Of a stretch of 64,000 nt of DNA, positions 50,861 through 63,598 are shown in pieces. Position 1 is the first letter of the stretch; each line of letters begins with the position of its first letter. The stretch comes from Darksidea phi (lineage: Eukaryota; Ascomycota; Dothideomycetes; Pleosporales; Lentitheciaceae), in assembly GCA_030770425.1 (NCBI GenBank), contig JASJFT010000166.1:39566-103565 (forward strand), given 5' to 3'. The notes beneath the pieces are model-generated. The model saw nothing but the letters and a program-made list of their open reading frames with translations. It had not been told where the DNA came from and did not search any database. Made by a program: the position numbers and the translations under genes.

Positions 50861-53800
50861 CTAAGAAAAAGACGATTTAGACTATTCTATAAAAAAAGTT
50901 AGGATAATACTTAATAGTAGAAATAAATACTTAGAGATCTAAGAGACTTAATCTAAATAAAGCGTCGTAGATACTAGAACTAGTAGCTACTATATCTAAA
51001 GAAGAGTCTTAGCGAAACCGACGTAAAGAACGTCTATAGTAGATATATCTACTATTAAATAAAATAGTAGTAAAAACTAAGAGATAATAGTACCTAGATA
51101 TATTATCTTAATAATAATATTATATTAAGATATTATAATTCTAATAGAGATAACTTATACGAGTATAAGTTTTATCTTATTAACTATACTAATATCTATA
51201 TATATATTCTTTTTCTAGTATTATTATTTTAAGTAATTTAGTAATATTTACTTTTTAGTATTCTAAGTAAGTTTTTATAATAATAATAATATATCTTAAT
51301 AATATAGTTAAAAGTAATAGTATAGTATTATATACCTAGGATTTATCTTATATAATAAATATTAACTACTTATCTACTATTAATTAAAATAATAGTAGTA
51401 CTAAAACTTAATAGGTAAAAGCTATAGCTTATATTAATATTATATAGAAAAAGTATATATATATACCTATATACTACTACTATTATAAATAATATAAGAT
51501 AATATAATACTTTTATCTAAGAAGTATCTAATAATAATTATATTATAAGTAGTTATATACTACTAAATATTATACTACTTACGGATAATTTATCTTTATC
51601 GTATATTATAATATATAATATATAATTCGCTATATATAAACTTATATAATCCTATAATATATATAATATTAATACTACTAAATTATAATCTAACTTTATT
51701 TAGAATATTTAAAATAAAGTACTTACCTACGACGACGTCTATATAGAAAGTAAACTAGTTATAGATTATAAATATTATAGATACTACTAATCTAGAGCCT
51801 AAGCTAAATAAATAGATATTAGTAAATACTTCTTTAATAGAAGAATAACGTCTATAACTAATATAATAAGACGCTAATAATACTAGTAAAATAAATAACT
51901 CGAATATAATAATTAACGTTAATAAAATAAATAATATTAATAAAATAAATAATATTATTAAGGATATAATAAGTACGTTAGAGCTAGAATAGTAGTTAGT
52001 AATCTAGAAGATAGTAGTCGACCCTACTATAGTAATCTTAATAATAATAGCTAAAACTCTATCTATAATCTTATCGACTAAGCTAAAAGAAAAGCCTAAC
52101 TCTAAAAAAGAATAAGAGCTAGAAGAGAGAATATAAAAATTAGAGGAAAAAACTAAAGAGCTTAAAGAAAAGGGGTAAAACTTAGAAAAGAAATTAGAGA
52201 CTATTAAATAAAAATAAAAGTAGATAGAGCGTAAACTAATACGACTATATAATACGTTTAATAGTCTTATAAGTATAATAATATAGTATATCGAAGTAAT
52301 AGAAGTAATATAGCTATATACTCTTAAAGATATAAGCCCTAGTACTATTATAATTAAAGATACTATAAGTAATAAATTAATACTATAACTACTAGGTAAG
52401 ATTAGCCTACGTAATATTAGTTAACTAATATAGATTATTATTAAGTTCTCGCTTAATATACTATAAGAGGTAGTATATAGAGCTATCTATAAGGAATTTT
52501 AACCTTATTATATATTACTATTCGCTATAGCTATAGCTATAGAAATAAAATCTATAAAAGATAAGACTAGATAACTAGGCTTATATAATAAGATAATAAA
52601 TATTACCTTTAATATAAGCGACGAGCTAGATAATAAAATTAAGACTCTACCTATTAATCTTTAAGTTATTTAGTAGAGTATCGCCTAAATAAAAGTTATA
52701 ACTAAAGTTCGTCTTTATTATAATATACTAGAGGAAGAGCTACTAACTAAGATATTTATCTACTTAGATTACCTATTATTAGTAGAAGTTAAGAAAGTTA
52801 AGACCTTAAAGAAAGCTTTAGTAGCTAAGAAAATAACTCTTTTAAAAAAATTAGTAATAAAGATTTTTAAAATATATAAGAGTACGATTAAAGTAATAAT
52901 TAAAGAAAGAATAATTAATAAGTTATACTCGTTATATATTACTACTAGCTATATATTAGTCTTCTAAGAGAAAATTAAATCTCTAATAGTAGTAAACCTT
53001 ATAGTCTATTGGCTAGCTCGAATCTACGTAAATAAGTATTCTATAAGCTTTAACTTTATTATATTAAATAAGTATAGATATTATATCGAATACTAATATA
53101 ATAGAATATATAATTTAGACTATAAACTACTACCTAGGATATAGATCTTAATACTAAAGCTAGGTTATTAAATAAATAAGAATAGTAAAGTTCTTAATCT
53201 AAACGATATTATAATAATAGAGTTTAATAATATTTAAGCCTATAGTCTTATAGATAATACTAAAGTATAGAAGCTAGAGGAGGTATATATAAAGTTAACT
53301 ACGTTCGACTTATAAATAATAAAACTAGGTAAAAACTAAGCTAAATTAGAAAAGAAGATCGCGTAGTTAGAGAAGAATAACGTTTATAAAAAAATACGAC
53401 TAAAATTAGGTCCTAAGAGCTAACTAATAATTAAGCTAAAGTTCGATTTATATTTATATATAGTTAGTATAATAGTAAAGAATAAGTACTAGAATATAAA
53501 GTTAAATTAGATTAAAGACTTATTTAAGCTATACTAAAGTAGATTTAAGTAGTTTTTTAATCTATTAGATATTAACTACGTAGAGCTAATATTTAAAGTA
53601 GTACTAAAAGACTTTCTTAAGACTTTTTAGAAGTACTAGTAGAATAACTTAAGAACTAAGAAGTTTAATATAAAATATTATTAGCTCTTACCTAAGAATA
53701 TTATATAGTAGAGAAAGGCGAAGTCTTTTTAAATACTACTATATAAATATAGCGCGAATATTAATCCGAAGATTAGTACTAAACTTAATATTAAGCGCTA

Positions 53801-55193
53801 TAATAATAAAACTTAAGATAAGAAAGCTATTACGAAGAAGATAAAAGGTAGAAAAGCTAGAGAAATAATAATTAATAATAATAATAATAATAAAGGTAGA
53901 GGTAATCTATCTAATACTCTAGCTAATATTATACTAAGTAAGAGGATATTTACCGTAATAAATACTAGAGTATTAAAAAGATTAAAATACCTTAATAATT
54001 TAAAGAATTTAGAATAGATAATAAAGAATTCTAATAATACCTTCGTTTATAATAACGACGAGGATAATAAAAGTATTTAACTACTAGTCTTTAATACTAG
54101 TAGCGAATATATTATTCTATAATAAATAGTAATTATCTTAAATCTATATTAATACGACTCTTTAAAAAATTATTATAAATACGATATATAGTAGACGTAT
54201 TTCTATTATTTTCTTTAAAAAGTAATTTATATATTTTTTTATATAGCTACGACTAGCTATATATAATTCTTTAGACGGATAACTATAGTTTTCTACCCTT
54301 AAGATTTACTATCTTTATATATTTTTTTAAGTATTTATAATTAGCTATATATAATTTTCTTAGATAGATAATATTAGTTTTTTATCTTTAAGATTTATAT
54401 TACCTTTATTTTTCTTCTATATATCTATTACTACTATATTAAGTAGTAACGGCGGATACTACTAGTACGAAACTATTAACTATATCTAGTTAGATTTCTA
54501 GTATAAACTATTCTTATAAACGATTTATAGTAGAATACTATTAAAAGTTTAATAATATTAGCTAAAAAGTAATATAATAGCGGATAGATATTAGTATATA
54601 TTATTTCTACTATAAAATATAGGGTTTCGTATACTAGTTATATATCTACTTTAAGATAAACTAATAGAGAGCTATATACTTATATATAATCTTTTTAATT
54701 TTTCTATTTAGTATTAATACTATATTATAAAAGTATCTTTACTTCGACTTTAGCTAAATAACTAATTAATAACGGCGTTAACTAGGAGATCGCGGTTACT
54801 TAATAGATATTACTCGTTTTAGTTAGATATAGTCTATCCTAGTATAATAACTAACTTAAGAAATACTATCTTTAGTCTATAGCCCTATTAATCGTTATAA
54901 ATAATTACTACGACGGCTTAACTAGAGATAGTAATACGAGTATTTTTTCTTTTTTAGAAGGATAGTTTTAGCCCTTTTATATAGATTTTTCTTTTATCTC
55001 TATCTTTTCTCTTCTATTTACTAATATACTTACTTAAGATATAAGTATTAGCTACGATAGATTTTAAGACTAATAAACGACGTTTATATAGGACTTTAAG
55101 TATTTTCTTTAATAGTAGATAGATTAGATCTTTAAAATAGTCTTAGCTAAGCTTTATTAGTCTACCTCTATTCTTAAGGCGGCCTAATAAAGA
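50861..55193 (+). pseudogene. Element D extra reading frame downstream of integrase (coiled-coil protein, unknown)
   Basis: At about 51,990-54,120, reading TAG/TAA as former Gln codons gives one long, nearly continuous frame of about 700 residues. A Lys/Glu-rich coiled coil lies near 52,080-52,240, then a helical region, and a basic Asn-rich C-terminal stretch near 53,820-53,900. It lies after the chromodomain, where Ty3/Gypsy elements normally have nothing but the polypurine tract. It resembles a Gag-like structural protein more than an enzyme, but I do not recognise it. Confidence 0.5.
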
Positions 55194-55355
55194 TATTATA
55201 AATAATAGTATATATAGTAGCTAGCCTATAGTACTAGTCTATATAACTAGGGCTATATAGCTAAGATCTATATAATAACGTTCTAAGACTAGTTAGTTAA
55301 TTAATAAATATATAATCTATCTAAAAGACGGTACCCTTTATAGGTAAGTCTAATA
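55194..55355 (+). repeat. Element D 3' LTR (162 bp)
   Basis: Same length and start as 40,904-41,065. Differences are mostly C/T and G/A. Confidence 0.9.
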
Positions 55356-57997
55356 GTAGAAATAGACATATCGGACTATATACTAGAAGTAATACTTATC
55401 TAATAAGGGGAAGATAGGAAATAGAGATTAATATTCTACTACTTATATAAGTTTAGTAAAGAGGAAGTAAACTATAATATTTATAATAAAGAACTTAGTA
55501 TTATTATATTAATATTCGAATAATAGAGACTATAGCTTATAAAAGCTAAGTATAAGATTAAGATTATTATAAACTATTAGAACCTTATAAGTTTTACGAC
55601 TATAAAGAAACTTAATTAATAATAATTCTAATAGTTAGAATTACTAATAGATTACGACTTTAAGATAAGTTACTAGTTAAAAATACTAAATAGAGTAATA
55701 AATACTCTTAGTAGAAGATTAGACCTTTAAGGTACTAATAAACCTATTATATACGAACTAGTTCTATAAAAAGAACTAGACGGGACTCTTATATATAACT
55801 ATATAAGGCTAGCTAAGATTATAATAGTAGTAGATATTAAGAAAAAATAGAGAAATAAGGTCTAAGAAACTATTAAGAATACTAATAGAATATTAGAGAA
55901 AGATAATATATACTTTAATAAGAAAGAATACTTTATTTTAATAAACGACTTAAAGATAAGGTCTTATAAATTACTAAGTCTTAAGAGAGATCTAATACGG
56001 GAAATCTATAAGAGTAAAATATTAGAATATCTAAAAATCGACGAAATAGTTAAATAAGTAGATAGAGAATACCTACTTACTAATATAAGAAAAGAAGTTT
56101 AGAAAGTAATAGACGACTATTTAGAATATTCTAAGAATAAATCTAAGAGATATAAATCCTATAGATTACTCTAACTACTAGTACTATCTATACGACTATA
56201 GACTTATATTATAATAGACTTTATAGTAAAATTACTACTATTATTAAAACTAGAATTAGGAAGATTATATAATATAATTATAGTAATTATAGACTAATTA
56301 ACTAAGACGGTATACTTTATCCTAATAAATAAAATAATTATAGTAGAAGATATAGCTTACGAGGTTAAAAGAATACTTATTACTAATTATAAATTACTAG
56401 AATAGATTCTTATAGATAGAAATAAACTATTTACTTTAAAGTTTTAGAATACGTTACTTATAAAACTAAAAATTAAAAGAAAGTTATCGACTAGCTTCTA
56501 TCTATAAACGGATAGTTAGATAGAATAAATAAACTAAATTCTAGAAGAATATCTTAGGTTCTATATTAATAAATTATAAAATAACTAAATTAAATTACTA
56601 TTAATAGTATAATTAATATATAATAGTAAAAAGTCTACGACGACTAGATACTTACTATACTATATAAATTATAGATATAAGCTAATAACTTATAAGAATC
56701 TAAAGTATATTAAGAGTATATTTACTAAAGTAAAAGAGAAAGTTTATTTAATATAAGAACTATATAAAGAACTTAGTATACGAATAGTATATAGAAATCT
56801 TATAATAATTAAAATAATAAATAAAAGAAGACTTAAGGGACTAACCCTTAAGAAGAGAAATAAAGTTTTTCTTTTATAACGAAATCTAAAAACTAAATAA
56901 CTATATAATAAACTAGATAATTTATAAATTAGACTATTTAAAATTAAAGAAAAAATAGGACTAGTTAACTATAGACTAAAGCTAACTAAAGATATAAGAA
57001 TATACCTAGTATTCTATATATTATTACTAAAACTAGTACTAGAAGATATTAAAGTAGCTATTAATATTAAACTTAAAGATAAGGAGTATAAGATTAAGAA
57101 AATCTAAAGACTATAGAAGTTCGGTCGTTAGTAGAAATATTTAGTTAAGTAGATAGAATAGTCTACTAATTAAAATATATAGGAACTAATTAAGAACCTA
57201 TAGAGCTACTAAAGACTAGTTAAATAGTATTACTAGAAGTATCTAAAGGTAGAGATTCCTAACTATCTAAAAAAGTAGAAAAGTTAGTAGACTTATATAG
57301 TAAGAGTTACTATAGTAATATAGATAGACTAGAAGAAGTAGACTAAGTAACCTTTATCTATTCTAACCTTTCTAACTTAGAGATCGAGGCTAGCTTATAA
57401 TTAAGAAGCTTATATTAATAAGTATTATATTAGACTAATTATATATAGATATATTATTTATAAGTCTAAACGATTAACTCTTTATCTTTAGTAGACTCTA
57501 GTTTAGATAGAAGTTAAGAACGCTTTACTTTAGTATAAGTAAGAGACTTATTAGTTACTACTAAACTATAAGAAATATTTTAAGAGAGATATTTACTATA
57601 ATAAACTAAGAATAATAGTATCTTATATTTATAACTAGTAAATTAATAGTTTAAATATAAACGAGCTAGTAGTATTATATAACTAGAACGAAGAACGTAG
57701 TAAATAAGGCGAAGACGACGAGCTATAGAAGTCTTAGAACCTTTAGATATTATTAGAACTTAGAAGAAAAGTAAAGAATAGGGCTTAGATACTTATAGAG
57801 TAGAATATTATCTACTCTTATACCTAGATAAGGGATAGAATAACTAAGATACTAGACTAAGAAAAGAATTACTAGTACGTATATACGGGCTACGGCGTAG
57901 TATAGAAAGAATTACTAGAATAATTAAGCTACTACTAAATAGAATTATAAGAAGAAGAATATAACTTTAAGAACGAAGCTTTAGAGAGAAAAGTAAA
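55356..57997 (+). pseudogene. Element C pol remains, second part (RNase H, integrase, chromodomain)
   Basis: The C pol frame resumes after the D insertion with RNase H (55,360-55,740), integrase (about 56,150-56,750) and a clear chromodomain at about 57,082-57,230 (EYKIKKI..KFGRQ.KYLVK). A purine-rich tract (57,983-57,997) precedes the 3' LTR. Inactive because of many stops. Confidence 0.83.
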
Positions 57998-58432
57998 TAT
58001 TATAACCCTATATAGACTATAAAATATAGGGTATTCTAAGAAGGTTAGAAGTTAAGATAGAGGCTTAGTTAGTAATCTAATATTATATAATAATAATCTA
58101 TTTAATCTATATCTTAGTAAATAGAGTAAATAAAGTATAACTAATTATAATCTATTTAATCTATATTTTAGCGAATAGAGTAGATAGAGTAAAATAGAGT
58201 AGAATAGATATAAAAGAGTAGAGAATCTCTTAGATTTTCTATTTTAACTCTTTATAGTTAATCTTTAGTTCTTTACCTAATACTTATAAATAAGATTAAA
58301 TCTTTTTCTAAGTAGTTATTTTAGTAATAGAATTTATTAACTTAATCTTAATCTATTAGAAACTAATAGTATAATAAATATTCTATTAGCTCTAATCTAG
58401 ATCCTATATAAAGGTATATATAATATATAATA
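57998..58432 (+). repeat. Element C 3' LTR (435 bp)
   Basis: Full-length match to 36,611-37,045 at the same length. Confidence 0.92.
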
Positions 58433-58437
58433 CTATT

Positions 58438-58662
58438 AGAGTAATATATAAACCTCTACTACCGTAATTACTTCTACGAGTAAGTAGAGTAATAAACCCT
58501 TAGATAAGCTTAGTAGTAAACCCTTAGATAAGCTTTAGTAATAGACCTTTAGACAAGCTTAATAGTAAATCTAACTAGTTACTACTACTTTAAATAACCC
58601 CCTCTTAACTCGCTCTATAATACTCTACTATATAGGGATAATATAAAGTAGAGAAGAGGGTA
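58438..58662 (+). other. Element E 3' internal remnant with short tandem repeat and polypurine tract
   Basis: About 225 bp of E continue after the C insertion. Three units of about 24-26 bp (core ccyttagayaagctt) lie at about 58,490-58,562. A purine run at 58,645-58,660 sits two bases before the E 3' LTR. Confidence 0.7.
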
Positions 58663-58848
58663 TATTATAGCTTAAGCTTAGCCTATACCTATCTTAAAAA
58701 AGAGAAGATTTACTTAGAAAAGAGGCTTATTTAAAAGCTCGTTTATATAAGAGAAAATATAAAGTAAGAACTTTTTATCTTCTTTTTATAAATATTAATA
58801 ATATTATTAATACTCGTTAAAGTACTACTTCGAGGCTAGTCTATTATA
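58663..58848 (+). repeat. Element E 3' LTR (186 bp)
   Basis: Matches 29,063-29,248 over the whole length. Confidence 0.88.
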
Positions 58849-58976
58849 CTAATAATATAAGAGATTTATAAAGAATAGTCTAAATCTTATCTAATATATT
58901 AACTATTTAAGAAATTTAAATAATAGGTTAAATAGAACTTTATTATAATAAACCTTATATCTAATTAAAAGACTTA
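58849..58976 (+). pseudogene. Element A' internal fragment
   Basis: Resumes A' after E. It aligns with about 23,260-23,395 of A and stops at an abrupt breakpoint. Confidence 0.7.
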
Positions 58977-59533
58977 AGGTAGAGAAGCGTCTACGAGTAG
59001 AGCGCGTTAGGAAATCTCTTTAGATTAAGATTTAATTATCTAAAGGTACCTTAGAATTCTTATAAAGAAAGAAGAAGTTTTATATAAAGCTAAAGGTCTA
59101 GTAAACCTTCTTCCGATTCTTCGTCGCTCTAATTATTAGGTACTTTAGTCCGATAATAAATTATCCTTATTTTACTAAAGGTTAAGGGTTCGATTTTCTT
59201 CCTAACTATATAGTATATTTAGATTAAAGAGGGTCTAATATACTTCTACCTCTACTATTAAATATTAGTATTAGAAGTATCTAATACCTCTTTAAATCTA
59301 GTATAACTAGGTCGCTTACGCGTAGTATACGCTCGTTTAGATTTAGATTTTCTATTAAAGATATCCCCTTAATTAAAAGAAAACTAGTATTAGTTAATAA
59401 AGAGAATAGATATTATATAAATTCCGCCTTAGCTCTTCTACCTTAATATTAAATAGAATAGCTATATAATATAGCTAGTATTACTACCGAACTAAAAAAA
59501 AAAAAAAAAAAAAAATAAAAAAAAAAAAAAAAA
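58977..59533 (+). mobile_element. 557-bp insertion ending in a poly(A) tract, LINE-like 3' end
   Basis: This sequence is unrelated to A and ends in A22-T-A17 (59,494-59,533), as expected for a 5'-truncated non-LTR retrotransposon. It replaces about 1.9 kb of A' (the RT region, between positions homologous to 23,395 and 25,260 of A). No clear target-site duplication. Confidence 0.55.
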
Positions 59534-61471
59534 CTCTTAATTATTAAAATAGACGTATTAAACTATATAATAGAAGTAGTACTATTATAAAAGAATAATA
59601 AAGATAATCTAAGACTAATATATTACTATTTATAAAAAATAGTACTAGTTAAACTTAATTATAATATCTATAATAAAGAACTACTAGTAATTATTAAAGT
59701 TTTAAAGGAATAGAGATCTAATTTATAAAGATCTAAATACTCTATTATAATCTATATAGATTATAAGAATCTAATAGAATTCTTAATAAATAAATCTTTA
59801 ATTAAAAGATAGATATAATAGATATAGACCCTTATAATCTATAATATTAGAATTATATATACTAAAGGATTAGAAAATAAATAAGTAGATATACTTAGTA
59901 GAAGACTAGATTATTAGAGAATAGAAAAATCTAGTATAATAATTCTTAAGCTATAGCTAGACGGAATAATTACTTATAACTATCTAAAATTAGTAGAAAT
60001 ATAAGAAATAATACTTAAACTAAAAGGAAATAAATAGATCTAATAAATCTATATAGCTACTATAGAAGTAATAAATAAATAAAATAAAATTTAAAAAGTA
60101 ATCTAAGAGAAGAATAGAATTATCTATATATTCTAAAAAGCCTATATATCTAAGATAATATAAAAAGAATTTATTAGATAATATTATAAAGTACTAGTAT
60201 ATAAATACTAAAGAGTAAAAAAGACTCTTAAATAATTAATAAAAATATACTACTTTTTATATATACGATAATTAGTTATCTAAGTTCTTATAGAATATAT
60301 AGATTATTATTATAATAAATATACTAAATATATACTCTATAGAATACTATAAATAATAAAGAATATAGAAGAATTATAGAAAATAATAATAATAAACTTT
60401 ATTATATAGTTACTACGTTCTAAAGAATTAATAATAGAAGTATTTTATAATACTATACTAGTAGCTATAGATAAGTTTATTAAATACGTCTATTTTATTC
60501 TATATATAAATAAAGGAAATATAGTAGAATAACTTATCTATATTTTATTAAGATATATATTTAGTAAGTATAGAATACTAGATAAAATTATTTTAGATAG
60601 AGATATTAAGTTTATAGTAAAATTTTAGTAGACCCTTATAGCTAAATTAGGAATAAAATATAGTATATTAACTACTTATTATCTATAAATAGATAGACTA
60701 ATAGAATAAATAAATTAAATAGTAGAATAATATCTTAAATACTATCTAAATTACTAATAAAATAATTAAATTATACTTTTATCTATAGTATAATTTATAT
60801 ATAATAGTTTATAATATAATATAATAAAGATAATATTCTTCTTTATAAACTATAAAATTAAATTAAAAATATATAAGAAATCTAGATAACTTTAATCTTA
60901 TAGCTAGAATAGAAAAGAAATAGTAAAAATTATTCTATAAATATACTAATAGCTTAAAGAAGATATAAAATTCCTTTAAAATAGAATAAATAAGTACTAT
61001 AATAAGAAATAAAAAGAAGTATCTACTTTTAAAGAGAGAGAAAAGGTATAATTACTATAAGAAAATATTAAAAGTAAGTAACCTAATAATAAACTAAACT
61101 ATACTAAGATTAGATCTTATAAGATTAAAAAATAAATCTTATCTATAAATTACTAACTAAGATTATTCTTATAAATAAAAATTTATCCTATATTCTATAT
61201 TAACTTACTAGAAAAGATATTATAGAATACTAGACTAGTAATATATAAAGTAGATATATATAGAGAAGATAATAAAGAATAAAAAGTAGAAGAGATTCTA
61301 GATAATAATATTAGAAATAGGAAAAATTACTATCTAATTAAATAGTAAGGGATAGATAAAAAAGAAAACCTATAGAAATAAATCTAAAAATCTAAAAATA
61401 ATCTTAATTATTCTAAGAAGCTTATAGAGTACTAAAACTATAATCCTAAAGAAAACTAGAAGATAAGATAA
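59534..61471 (+). pseudogene. Element A' pol remains: RNase H, integrase, chromodomain
   Basis: Aligns with about 25,260-27,190 of A in the same order, including the chromodomain (about 61,280-61,400). It ends at the start of inverted copy B. Stops are dense. Confidence 0.78.
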
Positions 61472-61909
61472 TATTAAACGAGGTCCTAGTCTAATAGATT
61501 ATTTGGCCTCGTTTAGGATTTATACTTAAGATAGGAAAGAAGGAGTTAAAATAAAGAGATAATAGTTTAATTATATTAATAGATAAGAATTAATCTAAAT
61601 TTAAATTAACTATAAGAAAATAGCTATCTAGAAGATTTATAATTATTATATATTAATTTAGTTTTCTTAGATTTATAACTTTATATCTATAGATCTACTA
61701 AGCTATAACTCTATAGCTCTATTCTAATAGATCTACTAAGCTATTATATAACTATTAGATCTATCTTTACTAAGGTATAAATTTACTATATAACTTCTTA
61801 TTCTTTAATTATAAGGTCTACGTCGTATTCTTTATTAGAGCTAGTAATTAGCTTAATTTCTAGTAACTCTACTTATTAATAGTTTATAATATATATTTAG
61901 TTTATAATA
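61472..61909 (-). repeat. Element B LTR (438 bp), inverted
   Basis: Reverse complement of the A'-type LTR, within two bases of its length. Confidence 0.8.
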
Positions 61910-63598
61910 CTATTTTCTCTTTTTAAACTTTTAACTTAAAGGTTATTCTAGGTCTAATATTTAATTATATTAGTATTAGAACCCTATCTTAAAAGATTAT
62001 TATTATCTATTATAGTATTATATAAAACTTAAGAATATATTATACTTATTAATAAAATTCTTTACTATAATTCTAAGATATTTCTCTATAGTTATTACTT
62101 ATAGTTAGAGATATTATATATTACTTCTTTTAAAGATAGTAGATACTATAAGATATATATTTATATTAATATATAGGATTTCTATTATATATCTAGTATC
62201 TTATTATTAGAAGATTTATTTATATTAAGTAGTAAAACTTATATATTAGAACTTATTAATATTAATAAGATCTATAGACTATATAGAAGAGAAACTTTAA
62301 TAATAATTAAAGAAGACTTAAAAAGCTTAAGATAAGCTTTTTAATAAGTTAGTAAAAGTTTATTTATAAGTATATTATCTAAAGAAATAAAGAATAGTCC
62401 TTTAGAAGAAATTAACGATATAATCCTAAGTACTAAAAGCTAAGCTAGATAAAGAGAAGATAGAGCTTTAATAACTAGAATAGTAAAAAGATCTAAAGGT
62501 CTCTTTAACTACTCTAGACGTTACTTATAATATTATAGATAATACTATTCCTCTTAACTTATTAAATATCTCTTATTCTATTATAGATAATAGTAATCTT
62601 TTTAACTTATTATAAGATAAACTCGTCCTATCTTTAGATTTTTTTTAGAATTATAGTTTTAGTACTCCGTAAGCTTCTTAAAATAATTAAGATTATCTTT
62701 AAATTTCTAGATTTATTTCTATAGTTTTCTATTCTTATCTATTCCTTACTATTAAATTAGATAGTAATTTTTTCTATTTCTAATATTATTATCTAGGATT
62801 TCTTCTACTTTTTATTCTTTATTATCTTCTTTATATATATTAGCTTTATATACTACTAATTTAGTATTCTATAGTACTTTTTTTAATAAGCTAATATAGA
62901 ATATAGAATAGATTTTTATTTATAAGAATAATCTTAATTAGTAATTTATAGATAAGACTTATTTTTTAATTCTATAGAATCTAATCTTAATATAGTCTAG
63001 TTTATTATTAGATTACTTACTTTTAATATTTTTTCGTAATAACTATATCTTTTCTTCCTCTTTAAAAGTAGGTACTTTCTTTTACTTTTTATTATAGTAT
63101 TTACTTATTTTATTTTAAAGGAATTTTATATCTTCTTTAAGCTATTAGTATATTTATAGAATAATTTTTATTATTTCTTCTCTATTCTAACTATAAGATT
63201 AAAGTTACCTAGGTTTCTTATATATTTTTAATTTAATTTTATAATTTATAAAGAAGAGTATTATTTTTATTATACTATATTATAAACTATTATATATAAA
63301 TTATACTATAAATAAAAGTATAACTTAATTATTCTATTAGTAATTTAGATAATATCTAAGGTATTATTCTACTATTTAATTTATTTATTTTATTAGTCTA
63401 TCTATTTATAAATAATAAGTAGTTAATATATTATATTTTATTTCTAATTTAGCTATAAGGATCTACTAAAATTTTACTATAAACTTAATATCTCTATCTA
63501 AGATAATTTTATCTAATATTTTATACTTACTAAATATATATCTTAGTAAGGTATAGACGAGTTATTCTACTATATTTTCTTTATTTATATATAGGATT
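61472..63598 (-). mobile_element. Element B: inverted A'-family copy, 3' LTR and part of pol
   Basis: On the minus strand this matches an A-family 3' LTR (61,472-61,909) followed inward by sequence homologous to about 27,911 back to 26,195 of A, up to about 63,598 where homology stops. Its LTR repeat layout matches A' (20,030) better than A. Truncated or interrupted on the right. Confidence 0.75.

Larger units (their letters stand above)
40904..55355 (+). mobile_element. Element D: oversized Ty3/Gypsy chromovirus inserted in the pol gene of C
   Basis: 162-bp direct LTRs with exact duplication gtaga (40,899-40,903 and 55,356-55,360). At 14.4 kb (about 14.0 kb without the inner insertion) it is twice the usual Gypsy size for its short LTRs. 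Confidence 0.9.
36611..58432 (+). mobile_element. Element C: Ty3/Gypsy chromovirus inserted in E, carrying nested D
   Basis: 435-bp direct LTRs; exact 5-bp duplication ctatt at 36,606-36,610 and 58,433-58,437. Without D the element is about 7.37 kb, a normal Gypsy size. Confidence 0.92.
29063..58848 (+). mobile_element. Element E: Ty3/Gypsy chromovirus carrying nested C and D
   Basis: 186-bp direct LTRs lie at both ends. The target-site duplication is ttaat (29,058-29,062) and ctaat (58,849-58,853), differing by one C-to-T. The A' sequence is continuous across the pair. About 7.95 kb of E remains once C is removed. Confidence 0.88.

Noticed and set aside
59494..59533. Poly(A) run as an assembly artefact or telomere end
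   Set aside because: The flanks continue the A' element on both sides and no telomeric TTAGGG repeat is present.
20470..63598. CRISPR array or other regularly spaced repeats in the AT-rich block
   Set aside because: The repeats are direct LTRs, an LTR-internal 50-bp unit, and 33-bp or 24-26-bp coding or minisatellite units; there are no spacers, and the DNA is fungal.
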